A DNA stretch of 52,431 nucleotides from Osedax symbiont Rs1 (GTDB lineage: Bacteria; Pseudomonadota; Gammaproteobacteria; Pseudomonadales; Balneatricaceae): contig ASZJ01000049.1 in assembly GCA_000416275.1 (NCBI GenBank), positions 1-52,431 of the forward strand, given 5' to 3'. Shown here one piece after another: positions 1 to 7,606 of the stretch. The stretch's first letter is position 1. Every line of letters begins with the position of its first letter. The position numbers and the translations under genes were made by a program. The notes under the pieces are model-generated. The model saw nothing but the letters and a program-made list of their open reading frames with translations. It did no database searches and was not told the DNA's origin.

Positions 1-199
1 ATATTGACGTTCTGCCCCGAGTTATTGAGAAGTTACAATAATATAACTTAACTTATTGGTATTAATAACTTTATTAGATGGATGCCAAGTTGAGCGGAGT
101 ATGATGATCAATCGGGAAATAAATGATCCCAGTGTGAGTTATGTACTTTTCCTGGCTGTTTTTAAATCATGGATTCAAGTCAGATTAATCGATATTCGA

Positions 200-772
200 T
201 CAATCTGTAGTATTTGCCTGCCATAATGTTTCAGCAGTTTTACTTTGCCAGTTAAGGTATCGGGCGGCGACAAATAAGTAGTCAGAGAGGCGGTTTAAAT
301 ACTTAATCGGCTGTGCAAAACAATGCTGGGCATCGCTTAGTTCTATCAACTGTCGCTCAGCTCTTCTGCAGACCGCTCGGGCTAAGTGACAGTGCGCCGC
401 GCTGAGGTTGCCGCCGGGCAGTATAAATTCTTTCAGAGCAGGTAAGTGTTGATTCAATTGATCAAGCTGAACTTCTAAGTCATCAATAAAATGCTGTTTG
501 AGGCTCGGGTAGTCTTTATCATTCATCGCCAGCTCAGCACCAAGGTCGAACAGTGAATTCTGAATAGTGGTGAAGTAATTTGCGAGAGGATGGTCGGCAG
601 CCAACGTCGCTAGCAATACCCCGATCTGACAGTTTAGCTCATCAATTTCGCCCAAGCTTTTTATGTGCTTGTCTGCCTTGCTCAATCTGCTGCCTAATGC
701 CAGCGAGGTCTTTCCGGTATCGCCACTACGAGTGTAAATTTTATCTAATCGGTGGGGTTTTTTGTTCGCCAT
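200..772 (-). CDS. pduO: PduO-type ATP:cob(I)alamin adenosyltransferase
   Basis: Transfers the 5'-deoxyadenosyl group of ATP to cob(I)alamin or other corrinoids in the cytoplasm. The 190-residue product is of normal length for the family. Visible motifs are the N-terminal ATP-binding stretch YTRSGDTGKTSL (residues 13-24), GEIDELN (41-47), LPGG (118-121), RAVCRRAER (132-140) and the C-terminal NRLSDYLF (160-167). It lies downstream of panE on the same strand and its start overlaps the end of panE by 32 bp, so the two are probably cotranscribed. It is a second adenosyltransferase in the window, unrelated in fold to the CobO/BtuR enzyme at 6993, and it sits outside the riboswitch-led cluster. 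A scavenging role is inferred from this. Confidence 0.93.
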   Translation of the reverse strand: MANKKPHRLDKIYTRSGDTGKTSLALGSRLSKADKHIKSLGEIDELNCQIGVLLATLAADHPLANYFTTIQNSLFDLGAELAMNDKDYPSLKQHFIDDLEVQLDQLNQHLPALKEFILPGGNLSAAHCHLARAVCRRAERQLIELSDAQHCFAQPIKYLNRLSDYLFVAARYLNWQSKTAETLWQANTTD

Positions 773-1745
773 TTGACTGCCTATTGTTGAAGGATTGTTC
801 TAGACATTGTATTTTCTGTAAAATACGCTGGTTGTATGGAAGGTGGATATTTAGCTGATTGGCCTGACGCTGTAGATAGCCATTGATGAATGAAATCTCG
901 GTTTTACGACCGTGTTGAATATCTTGCTGCATCGAAGAAAAGTTATTTTCGGTCGCTTTAGCGACGACCAGTACCTGCTGTAATGTGCGGTTTAAATGGT
1001 TAGCGGGGGCGACTGCTAAAGCGGTCATGACCCTGTCTACTTCAGTGCTGAGCTGCTCAACTTTCGCCAGTAACTCAGCGTTTTTGTAAAGTTGCCCATT
1101 GGTGCAATTATACAGGGCGCTAAGGGGGTTGATGACACAATTAATCGCCAGTTTGTTCAGTATTAGTGAGCTGATATCTGTTTGCAAACACATATCTATA
1201 GCACTTAATGATTGTTGTACCTGTGGGGATATAATGTCTTGGGGCTGAAACTTACCAAAATAGCTAACGCCTGCGCCACTATGTGTTAATTGCAGGCCCG
1301 CAGCGCTTTTTGCGGTGAGTAACGCGCCTTCAGTGGTCGTCGCAATCAGCAGTGTTTGACGCGCTAGTAGGTCGCTGACTATTTGCTGTTGGCCCATTCC
1401 ATTTTGTAACAGCACGATCGTGGCATCGGCGGTGAGACTTGATCGTATCGACTTTATCGCCGCCTCTGTCTGATAAGATTTGGTGCAGACTAATAAGTGC
1501 GAAATTGACAGCCCTGGATGAATAGGCTGTGACTCGATTTGATAGTCGCTCTGGTGATGATCAAGGTCAGTTAAGCTAATGTTTAGCTGTTGATAAGGGG
1601 CGATAGCTTGGTTGCTGTCGGCTCTCTTTAAAAGCACGCAGTGATTAGATTGACGGGCTAATTTGGTTGCCCAGAGACAGCCAATAGCCCCCGCGCCTAA
1701 AATGTGCCATGTCATTTTGCTGTGTTGATTTAGCATGTTTAGCAA
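741..1745 (-). CDS. panE: 2-dehydropantoate 2-reductase (ketopantoate reductase)
   Basis: Reduces ketopantoate to pantoate with NADPH in pantothenate/CoA synthesis. The N-terminal Rossmann motif GAGAIG lies at residues 17-22, and a family-typical NKLAINCVINPLSAL segment in the C-terminal half contains the expected catalytic lysine. The longest reading begins with TTG at 1745, with an AGGGG five bases upstream. ATG codons at 1736 and 1715 are alternatives, and the one at 1715 puts the Rossmann motif closest to the N-terminus as in most homologues. The C-terminus runs 32 bp into pduO. Transcription is divergent from yajQ across about 140 bp. PanE/ApbA paralogues are common, so the exact substrate is inferred. 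Confidence 0.88.
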   Translation of the reverse strand: MLNMLNQHSKMTWHILGAGAIGCLWATKLARQSNHCVLLKRADSNQAIAPYQQLNISLTDLDHHQSDYQIESQPIHPGLSISHLLVCTKSYQTEAAIKSIRSSLTADATIVLLQNGMGQQQIVSDLLARQTLLIATTTEGALLTAKSAAGLQLTHSGAGVSYFGKFQPQDIISPQVQQSLSAIDMCLQTDISSLILNKLAINCVINPLSALYNCTNGQLYKNAELLAKVEQLSTEVDRVMTALAVAPANHLNRTLQQVLVVAKATENNFSSMQQDIQHGRKTEISFINGYLQRQANQLNIHLPYNQRILQKIQCLEQSFNNRQSNGEQKTPPIR

Positions 1746-1889
1746 TACTTCCCCTAATATGCAGGCAATATACCTGATTAGTAGATTTGTTGACTAGCAT
1801 AATAAGCGACTAAAGCTTGTTTAGATTAGCAAAGTCAGTAAAATATTTTGCAATTGTGTAAAACGTTGAAAACTTGCCGGGAATAAAAT

Positions 1890-2372
1890 ATGCCATCTTT
1901 TGATATTGTGTCTGAATTGGATAAACATGAAGTCACTAATGCGGTCGATCAAGCGAGCCGTGAATTAAGTACAAGATTTGATTTTAAAGGGGTAAAAGCT
2001 GCATTTACACGCAACCAAGATTCAATATCAATGGAGGCTGACGTTGATTTTCAGCTGCGTCAAATGATTGATATATTAGTGGCGAAATTCGTCGCGAGAG
2101 GATTAGATCCCAAGTGTTTTGACGAGCAAGATCCTGAATTATCAGGGGTGAAAGCGCGTCAGGAAGTATTGATTCGCCAAGGTCTAGATCAGCCGAATGC
2201 CAAAAAAATTACTAAAGCGATCAAAGATGCAAAGCTTAAAGTTCAAGTGCAAATTCAGGGGGAAAAAGTACGAGTCACAGGTAAAAAACGTGACGATCTA
2301 CAGGCGGTCATGGCCCTGTTAAAAGAGAGTGAAATTGAGTTGCCACTACAATATAACAACTTTAGAGACTGA
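1890..2372 (+). CDS. yajQ: YajQ family nucleotide/cyclic-di-GMP-binding protein
   Basis: A 160-residue protein matching YajQ along its whole length. It begins MPSFDIVSELDKHEV and has the family's SRFDFKG-like block (here STRFDFKGVKA, about residues 27-37), with the KVQVQIQGEKVRVTGKKRDDLQ segment near the C-terminus. Family members are small cytoplasmic proteins of two ferredoxin-like folds that bind nucleotides; some bind cyclic di-GMP and act with transcription factors. It is monocistronic here, divergent from panE and convergent with the permease gene. The identification is firm; the physiological role in this organism is not visible. Confidence 0.95.
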   Translation: MPSFDIVSELDKHEVTNAVDQASRELSTRFDFKGVKAAFTRNQDSISMEADVDFQLRQMIDILVAKFVARGLDPKCFDEQDPELSGVKARQEVLIRQGLDQPNAKKITKAIKDAKLKVQVQIQGEKVRVTGKKRDDLQAVMALLKESEIELPLQYNNFRD

Positions 2373-2462
2373 TCTCTGCTCTGACTCTAGCCGCTTCTCA
2401 GCTGCTAGATAAACCTATCTGCCGATAAAATGGCGCATTAAACATCTACTCATTATACAGCT

Positions 2463-2494
2463 GCAAAGCTATCTCCCTAGGGAGGTAGCTTTGC
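2463..2494. terminator. Near-perfect 32-bp palindrome between convergent genes
   Basis: The two 16-base arms, GCAAAGCTATCTCCCT and AGGGAGGTAGCTTTGC, pair with a single mismatch that becomes a G-U pair in RNA. It lies between yajQ (plus) and the permease gene (minus), where a bidirectional terminator is expected. There is no immediate T-run on either side, so termination is inferred from the stem and the position only. Confidence 0.5.
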
Positions 2495-2612
2495 TACTTT
2501 GGCTGCCACTCTGTTTTTTTCGTATACTCGCCGTTAGCTAACTATCACCCTAAAATGAGGTCGAAGCGCCTACTGCTCAACAAACGCCGCTATCGCTGAT
2601 TCAGGGATAAGC

Positions 2613-4163
2613 TTAATTTAGCTTTTCCACTGGGACTAACTTGCTGAGAACAACCACTAAAATGATGGCCGGGATCCCCATTACAGCGGTTAAATAGAAG
2701 AACTGCGTGTAGCCAAGCTCCGTGGACATCGCACCTGAATAGCCCGCCAATAGCTTGGGAAATAGCGTCATAAAAGAGCTAAATATTGCATATTGCATGG
2801 CGGTGAAAGACACGCTGGTGAGGCTCGATAAGTAGGCGACAAACGCGGCTGTCGCTATACCACCGCTGATATTATCGGCGGTGATGGTCATCAGTAGAAT
2901 GGAGCCACTTTTATCTAAACCTACCATAAAGGCGAACAAAATATTGGTCGCGGCTGACAGTACCGCACCGGTCAACAGTGCTTTGTAAACACCGTAGCGG
3001 ATGGCGATAGCACCGCCAAGAAAACCACCTAGCAGAGTGGCAAACAGGCCGTAGGTTTTCGAGTAGGTGGCTATTTCTATTTTAGTAAAGCCTAAATCTG
3101 AATAAAACAGATTGGCGATCACGCCCATCACAATATCTGAAATGCGATACAAACCTATCAGTAAAATGACCAGCAGCGCGGTTTTGCCGTATCTGACAAA
3201 GAAATCTTTGACCGGATTTATATAGCCTTCTACCAACATTGCCTGTGGCACTGCGTTTAGCTTAATCAACAGCCAGCCGGTACATCCGGCGAAGCCAATG
3301 CAAATCCACAGCTTTAAGCTAGCGGCAATAAACCCCGCTATTTTTTTGTTTTCAGTTAGATTCGACAATAACCAACTTTTTAATAGTGTGAAGTAGCTGC
3401 CAAGCAAGGTGAAAGCGCCGATAAAGACGATGACACAGATCACAAAACACAGCAAAAAGCGCAGTACATTATTGTTGTCGATAAAGATCGCGTTGCTTTT
3501 TCTGTAGGCATCTGGCTCGCTAATGCACAAAGTGGTCGCCACGCCAATTAACATCGCGATCGCCATGCACACATAAGCTGTGGTCCATGCATGAGGGGTG
3601 TAAGTGCCCTCTGTGCCTATCCAGCCTGCAATGTATAAAGCGCCGGCGCCTGCGGCTAACATGCCAATCCGATAGCCGCTGATATAGGCGCTGGAGAGCA
3701 TTGACTGCATGTCTCCAGATGCCGACTCAATACGATAGGCATCGATAACAATATCTTGGGTGGCCGAGGAAAAGCCTAACATTACCGCGGCTACGGCGGT
3801 GAAGGTTAGGGAGGCGGTCGGCTCGGAAAATGCCATCGCCAAAATTGAGAGAATAATGGCAAACTGACTGATTAAAATCCAGCTGCGTCTTCTTCCAAGA
3901 GCTGTCGTCAGGAGGGGAATACGTAAATTATCGACCAGTGGCGCCCAGATAAATTTAAAAGAATAGCCAAGTGCCGCCCAGCTAAAAAAAGTTATAGTAT
4001 CGCGGGATACTTGCGCATCTTTTAACCAAAGTGACAAACTGCTAAAAATTAACAGAATCGGCAGGCCGGCAGAAAAGCCAAGTAATAGCATCACTAATAC
4101 TTTTCGCTGAAATATCATAGCAATAGTTTCAGCCCAACTGCGTTTAATTTGTAATTCTGACAT
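2613..4163 (-). CDS. AmpG-like MFS permease (muropeptide-transporter family)
   Basis: A polytopic inner-membrane protein of 516 residues with about 12-14 hydrophobic segments. The N-terminal part resembles AmpG permeases: a GFSAGLPILLIFSSLSLWL helix, then FSWAALGYSFKFIWAPLVD, a GRRRSWI loop, and DIVIDAYRIE after helix 4. AmpG imports anhydro-muropeptides for cell-wall recycling and influences beta-lactamase induction. A TTG start at 4178 is possible but ATG 4163 (MSELQIK) is preferred. The upstream region carries a small MITE copy ending 25 bp from the start. Paralogues of AmpG are frequent in marine gammaproteobacteria, so the substrate is unproven. Confidence 0.8.
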   Translation of the reverse strand: MSELQIKRSWAETIAMIFQRKVLVMLLLGFSAGLPILLIFSSLSLWLKDAQVSRDTITFFSWAALGYSFKFIWAPLVDNLRIPLLTTALGRRRSWILISQFAIILSILAMAFSEPTASLTFTAVAAVMLGFSSATQDIVIDAYRIESASGDMQSMLSSAYISGYRIGMLAAGAGALYIAGWIGTEGTYTPHAWTTAYVCMAIAMLIGVATTLCISEPDAYRKSNAIFIDNNNVLRFLLCFVICVIVFIGAFTLLGSYFTLLKSWLLSNLTENKKIAGFIAASLKLWICIGFAGCTGWLLIKLNAVPQAMLVEGYINPVKDFFVRYGKTALLVILLIGLYRISDIVMGVIANLFYSDLGFTKIEIATYSKTYGLFATLLGGFLGGAIAIRYGVYKALLTGAVLSAATNILFAFMVGLDKSGSILLMTITADNISGGIATAAFVAYLSSLTSVSFTAMQYAIFSSFMTLFPKLLAGYSGAMSTELGYTQFFYLTAVMGIPAIILVVVLSKLVPVEKLN

Positions 4164-4187
4164 GAGATAAATAACCAAAAAGTAGCA

Positions 4188-4258
4188 CCTGAATCTGTGG
4201 CTTCACTGTAAAACCAATATTTTACAGGCTGTGTTTGCTTTTAATTCACTGATTCAGG
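4188..4258 (-). repeat. MITE family 1, internally deleted copy (71 bp)
   Basis: Starts CCTGAATC and ends GATTCAGG like the 160-bp copies further on. The part from CTGTAAAACCAATAT to the right end aligns with the copy at 32647-32806, but the middle is missing. Flanking pentamers TAGCA and TAGAA are one base from a target duplication. It lies just upstream of the permease start and could affect its promoter. Confidence 0.75.
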
Positions 4259-4353
4259 TAGAAGATAATCGTGCCCTAAAGTAATTGATAACTTAGTGAA
4301 AAACAAGTGAGAGTTCGCAGTATCAGCCTTCTCTTACACCTAAGTGCTAGTGG

Positions 4354-4465
4354 TAGCTGCCCTATTTAGTAGCTGCGCTGTTTAGTAGTTGCCCTATTTA
4401 GAAGTTGACCTATTTAGCAGTTTGCCCTATTTGAAGTCGACCTATTTAGAAGCTGCGCTGTTTAT
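4354..4465. repeat. 16-bp tandem repeat, seven units
   Basis: Seven consecutive degenerate 16-mers, for example TAGCTGCGCTGTTTAG, TAGTTGCCCTATTTAG and AAGTTGACCTATTTAG, fill positions 4354-4465 exactly. The same period and a very similar consensus recur at 15783-15846. The region is non-coding. The bases between this array and the promoter at 4732 hold only an unconvincing 69-codon reading frame. Confidence 0.88.
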
Positions 4466-4731
4466 AGGGAGATAGATCTTTGTTTTTGGATGATAGGAGG
4501 AGGGATCAGCAAAATCAGTGCTCTGTCGCTGCAACCTAATCAACACTCGGCCGATGGTGTTTGTTTAGATCTGAGGTCCCTGGTCGTTATTTGGAATAAG
4601 CAAACGCCTACCTCTAATATCCTGCATCTTGCCCCGTTGGGCTCTCTCGCATCGGCCCCGTTTCTAGATCAGAACTCACTGGATAGTCTGTTACAATAAT
4701 TTAGCGGTTCCCCGGCAATTTTTTACTTGTA

Positions 4732-4737
4732 TATAAT
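4732..4737 (+). promoter_or_regulatory. Candidate -10 element for the cobalamin cluster
   Basis: A consensus TATAAT lies about 30 bases before the riboswitch aptamer, the right place for the promoter of the leader RNA. I see no good -35 hexamer at the usual distance (the region near 4709 is C/G-rich), so the assignment rests on the -10 and on position. Confidence 0.5.
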
Positions 4738-4765
4738 GTCTCTGCTGAGGTACATTGGCTAAAAT

Positions 4766-4880
4766 AAAGGTGCCACTAGCTAGTGGATAATCGGGAAGTA
4801 TGGTGAGTTATTCCATCGCTGCCCCCGCAACGGTAATGAGCTTGATGAAAATTAAACTCTAGCCCGGAGACCGGCCTTAA
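4766..4880 (+). promoter_or_regulatory. Cobalamin (B12) riboswitch aptamer
   Basis: Contains the conserved landmarks in order: GGTGCC near the 5' side, a GGGAAG segment, the core GCTGCCCCCGCAACGGTAA (about 4818-4836), and the B12-box-like AGCCCGGAGACCGGCC at 4861-4876. AAGG at the 5' edge can pair with CCTT at 4876-4879 to close P1. It precedes the chelatase ATPase gene and hence the whole biosynthetic run. Adenosylcobalamin binding should switch expression off, as is usual for this class. This is the only copy seen in the window. Confidence 0.93.
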
Positions 4881-4895
4881 TTTTCCTATTGCTAA

Positions 4896-4917
4896 AAGCA
4901 CGGTGGGTGCTTGTTTT
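4896..4917 (+). terminator. Hairpin after the riboswitch (possible expression platform)
   Basis: AAGCAC (4896-4901) pairs perfectly with GTGCTT (4907-4912) around a 5-base loop, followed by GTTTT. It lies between the aptamer and the ATG at 4928, as a transcriptional attenuator would. The stem is short and the T-run modest, so control could instead be translational. Confidence 0.4.
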
Positions 4918-4927
4918 GGATACACTT

Positions 4928-6925
4928 ATGTCTTATAAAAAGTCTTATATAAAGCCTGATAAACAGGCTGATACAAAGCCTTATACAAAAATTGATTTCC
5001 CCTTTAGCGCAGTGCAAGCTCAAGAAAGCTTCAAAACTGCGCTGATTCTGCTGGCCATCTACCCAGCTATTGGCGGCGTTTTAGTCAGTGGGCCGCGCGG
5101 TAGCGCTAAATCGACACTCGCCAGAGCACTGGCAGATATTTTACCCGCTATAGAGGAGACTCGCTGTCCCTTCGTCACCCTGCCGCTGGGCACCAGCATA
5201 GAAATGCTGACCGGCACTTTAGATTTAGAGCAGGTACTCAAGCAAAAAAAGCTGCAATTTTCCCCAGGTCTGCTAAGTAGAGCGGATGGCGGTATTTTGT
5301 ATGTTGACGAAGTCAATTTGTTGGCAGATCATTTAATCGATCAACTGTTGGATGTCGCAGCTAGCGGCGTTAATTTGGTGGAGCGAGATGGCATCAGTCA
5401 TGCCCACAGTAGTAAGTTCTCCTTAATAGGAACCATGAATCCCGACGAGGGAGAGCTGCGCGGCCAGCTTAAAGATCGCTTTGGCTTAATGGTTGAATTA
5501 GATAGCAGTTTGTCCCTCGAGCAGCGCGTCAGTATCGTCAAAAGCCGTGAAGCTTTTGACCTTAATCCGCAGCAATTCTTAGCTCAATATCAGCGGCAGC
5601 AGCAGCAGCTGTGTCAAAAAATTATTGCAGCCCAAGCGTTATTATCACAGGTGGATTGCAGTGATTTAATCCGCTTAAATATAGCGCAACGCTGTGTGCA
5701 GGCAGGCGTAGATGGGATGAGAGCTGATATCGTCATGTATCGGTCGGCGCTGGCACATGCGGCCTGGCGGGGCTCTTTAGAGGTGCTGCTTGAGGACATA
5801 GACGCCGTTGAGCACTTAGTGTTAGCCCATCGTCGAACGCGCAAAGCCGAGCCATCTGCCGGTAATGATCATAACAATGACCATAGCAGTGACTCGACGA
5901 CTGCCGATGAGCAGCGTCCCGGCAGTAACAATGGGGACGATCAATCATCATCCAAGCATAGTCCCCCGCCAAAATCGTCGCAAACAGGAGCTTTTCGCCG
6001 CCCACCGGCTAAGTCGCAGCATGCTGATGCATTAAACTCTTCTCAGAGTGCTGTTAAGGGTGCTGGTAAGAATGCCGCTAACAATAGCCCGCCAGAACAA
6101 GCTGGGACAGAAGATGGGAGTGGCAGTGAAAGTGACTGGGGCAGTATGCAAGCCACAGCACCTTCAGTGGCATCAGCGGCAATAGCCACCGTCTCTGTAC
6201 AAGTGGCAGATGACTTACAAGAATTATTCACAGGGGAGGGCGCAGCAAAAAAGGCAGTAAAGATAGCGAGCGCTCGAACAGTGCATGAGAAAAAATCGGC
6301 GGGCAATACGCGCAGCGCCATCGATAGTCCTATTAATGATAGCCCTTTATTGGCAGAGGATCGCGCTTCCATCAATTGGTTTGCTAGCATTGTAAACAGT
6401 TTGGAACATTGGCCGAAACTGCAATTGAGTTACCGGAAAAAACAACAAAGCACCGATACTTTACATTTAATCTTGCTGGATACCTCGGCCTCAACTCTGC
6501 TGGGACAGTTAAGTGATCGAGCGAAAGCCTGCGTGCTGGAAATTTCTAAACAAGCTTATTTAAAACGGGAAAACATTCAAGTCTTGGGCTTTGGCAATGC
6601 TAAAGTGCAGCAAGTGTTAGCCAAAGTGCGAGCACCTAAAGAGCTGAGTAGGGTACTTAATAGCATTGCTGTCGCGGGCGGAACCCCGCTGCGCGATGTA
6701 TTAGTGCATGCCCAACAGCTACTCGCTAAGTTGGCCAAACAAAATAGTGCAGCGATCACGCGCTGTTATTTAATTACTGACGGTCGCTCTAGAGCTGAAG
6801 TAACGGATATTAAATTGACCGTACCTACCGTGCTGATTGATACGGAAAACAGCCCGGTAAAACGGGGCCGGGGCAAAAAAATTGCCGCGGATTTAGGCGC
6901 TTTTTATTATGTATTACCGCACTAG
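4928..6925 (+). CDS. Fused ChlI/BchI AAA+ and ChlD-type VWA subunit of a CobN-type cobaltochelatase
   Basis: Predicted ATP-driven partner of CobN for inserting cobalt into hydrogenobyrinate a,c-diamide, taking the place of CobS/CobT chelatase subunits. From the ATG at 4928 (665 residues) there is an AAA+ domain with Walker A GPRGSAKS (55-62), Walker B GGILYVDE and a GTMNPDEGELRGQLKDRF segment. A low-complexity linker rich in Ser, Asn, Asp and Gly follows. The C-terminal von Willebrand A domain has a complete MIDAS: DTSAS from residue 518, GGTPLRD and ITDGRSR. A TTG at 4889 would add 13 residues but lies inside the leader, overlapping the post-aptamer hairpin, so it is disfavoured. First gene of the riboswitch-controlled cluster. 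Confidence 0.85.
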   Translation: MSYKKSYIKPDKQADTKPYTKIDFPFSAVQAQESFKTALILLAIYPAIGGVLVSGPRGSAKSTLARALADILPAIEETRCPFVTLPLGTSIEMLTGTLDLEQVLKQKKLQFSPGLLSRADGGILYVDEVNLLADHLIDQLLDVAASGVNLVERDGISHAHSSKFSLIGTMNPDEGELRGQLKDRFGLMVELDSSLSLEQRVSIVKSREAFDLNPQQFLAQYQRQQQQLCQKIIAAQALLSQVDCSDLIRLNIAQRCVQAGVDGMRADIVMYRSALAHAAWRGSLEVLLEDIDAVEHLVLAHRRTRKAEPSAGNDHNNDHSSDSTTADEQRPGSNNGDDQSSSKHSPPPKSSQTGAFRRPPAKSQHADALNSSQSAVKGAGKNAANNSPPEQAGTEDGSGSESDWGSMQATAPSVASAAIATVSVQVADDLQELFTGEGAAKKAVKIASARTVHEKKSAGNTRSAIDSPINDSPLLAEDRASINWFASIVNSLEHWPKLQLSYRKKQQSTDTLHLILLDTSASTLLGQLSDRAKACVLEISKQAYLKRENIQVLGFGNAKVQQVLAKVRAPKELSRVLNSIAVAGGTPLRDVLVHAQQLLAKLAKQNSAAITRCYLITDGRSRAEVTDIKLTVPTVLIDTENSPVKRGRGKKIAADLGAFYYVLPH

Positions 6926-6992
6926 CCAACATTTGAACTAAGAAAAATGAATGACTGTCTGTCTGTGAAAAATTTGTGCAAAGGAGAACCAA

Positions 6993-7580
6993 ATGAAAAC
7001 TCATCAAGAAAAAATGGTCGCTAAAAAAGCAGTGATTGACCAGCGTATAGCTAAGGCGACAGAAGAGCGCGGGGTACTTGTTTTACTCAAGGGGCCGGGC
7101 AAGGGAAAAAGCAGTTCGGCACTGGGGACTATGGCGCGCAGTGTCGGTCACGGCAAGCGCTGTGCGGTGATTCAGTTTATTAAGGGACGCTTGGAGACCG
7201 GTGAGTTTAAGTTTTTTAAAGATCATCCAATGATTGATTGGCATGTGATGGGACATGGTTTTACCTGGGAGACACAGGACCGAGCGCAAGATATCGCCGC
7301 GGCCGAGCAGGCCTGGAAAATAGCCACTGAACTGTTGGCAGATGATAGTTACGACCTGCTGGTCTTTGATGAGATGAGTTACATGTTCAAATATGACTAT
7401 CTGCCGTTAGCTCCGGTGATCGAGGCATTAAACAATCGACCCAAAATGCAAAATGTGATGATTACCGGTCGGATGATGCCCGCCGACCTGGAGGAAATAG
7501 CCGACACTATTAGTTTAATAAAAGATCAAAAGCACGCTTTTCGTCAAGGGGTGAAAGCGCAGGCTGGGATCGAATTTTAA
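6993..7580 (+). CDS. cobO: Corrinoid adenosyltransferase, CobO/BtuR type
   Basis: Adenosylates cob(I)yrinic acid a,c-diamide (and other corrinoids) using ATP. The 195 residues show the P-loop GPGKGKS (34-40), an IQFIKG strand and the LLVFDEMSYMFKYDYL segment (conserved DE), all typical of BtuR. A strong ribosome site, AAGGAGA, lies 8 bases before the ATG. It follows the chelatase ATPase by 67 bp and precedes cobB by 26 bp. An unrelated PduO-type enzyme with the same chemistry lies at 200-772. Confidence 0.96.
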   Translation: MKTHQEKMVAKKAVIDQRIAKATEERGVLVLLKGPGKGKSSSALGTMARSVGHGKRCAVIQFIKGRLETGEFKFFKDHPMIDWHVMGHGFTWETQDRAQDIAAAEQAWKIATELLADDSYDLLVFDEMSYMFKYDYLPLAPVIEALNNRPKMQNVMITGRMMPADLEEIADTISLIKDQKHAFRQGVKAQAGIEF

Positions 7581-7606
7581 ATGGCGACTTTATATGTGAC
7601 TATTAT

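Noticed and set aside
1-199. Possible gene or RNA at the left edge
   Set aside because: AT-rich sequence without a credible frame, hairpin or promoter pair; nothing can be supported.
4490-4699. A 69-codon plus-strand reading frame between the 16-bp repeat and the cob promoter
   Set aside because: No recognisable similarity, no well-spaced ribosome site, and it lies in a repeat- and leader-rich spacer. Too weak to call a gene.
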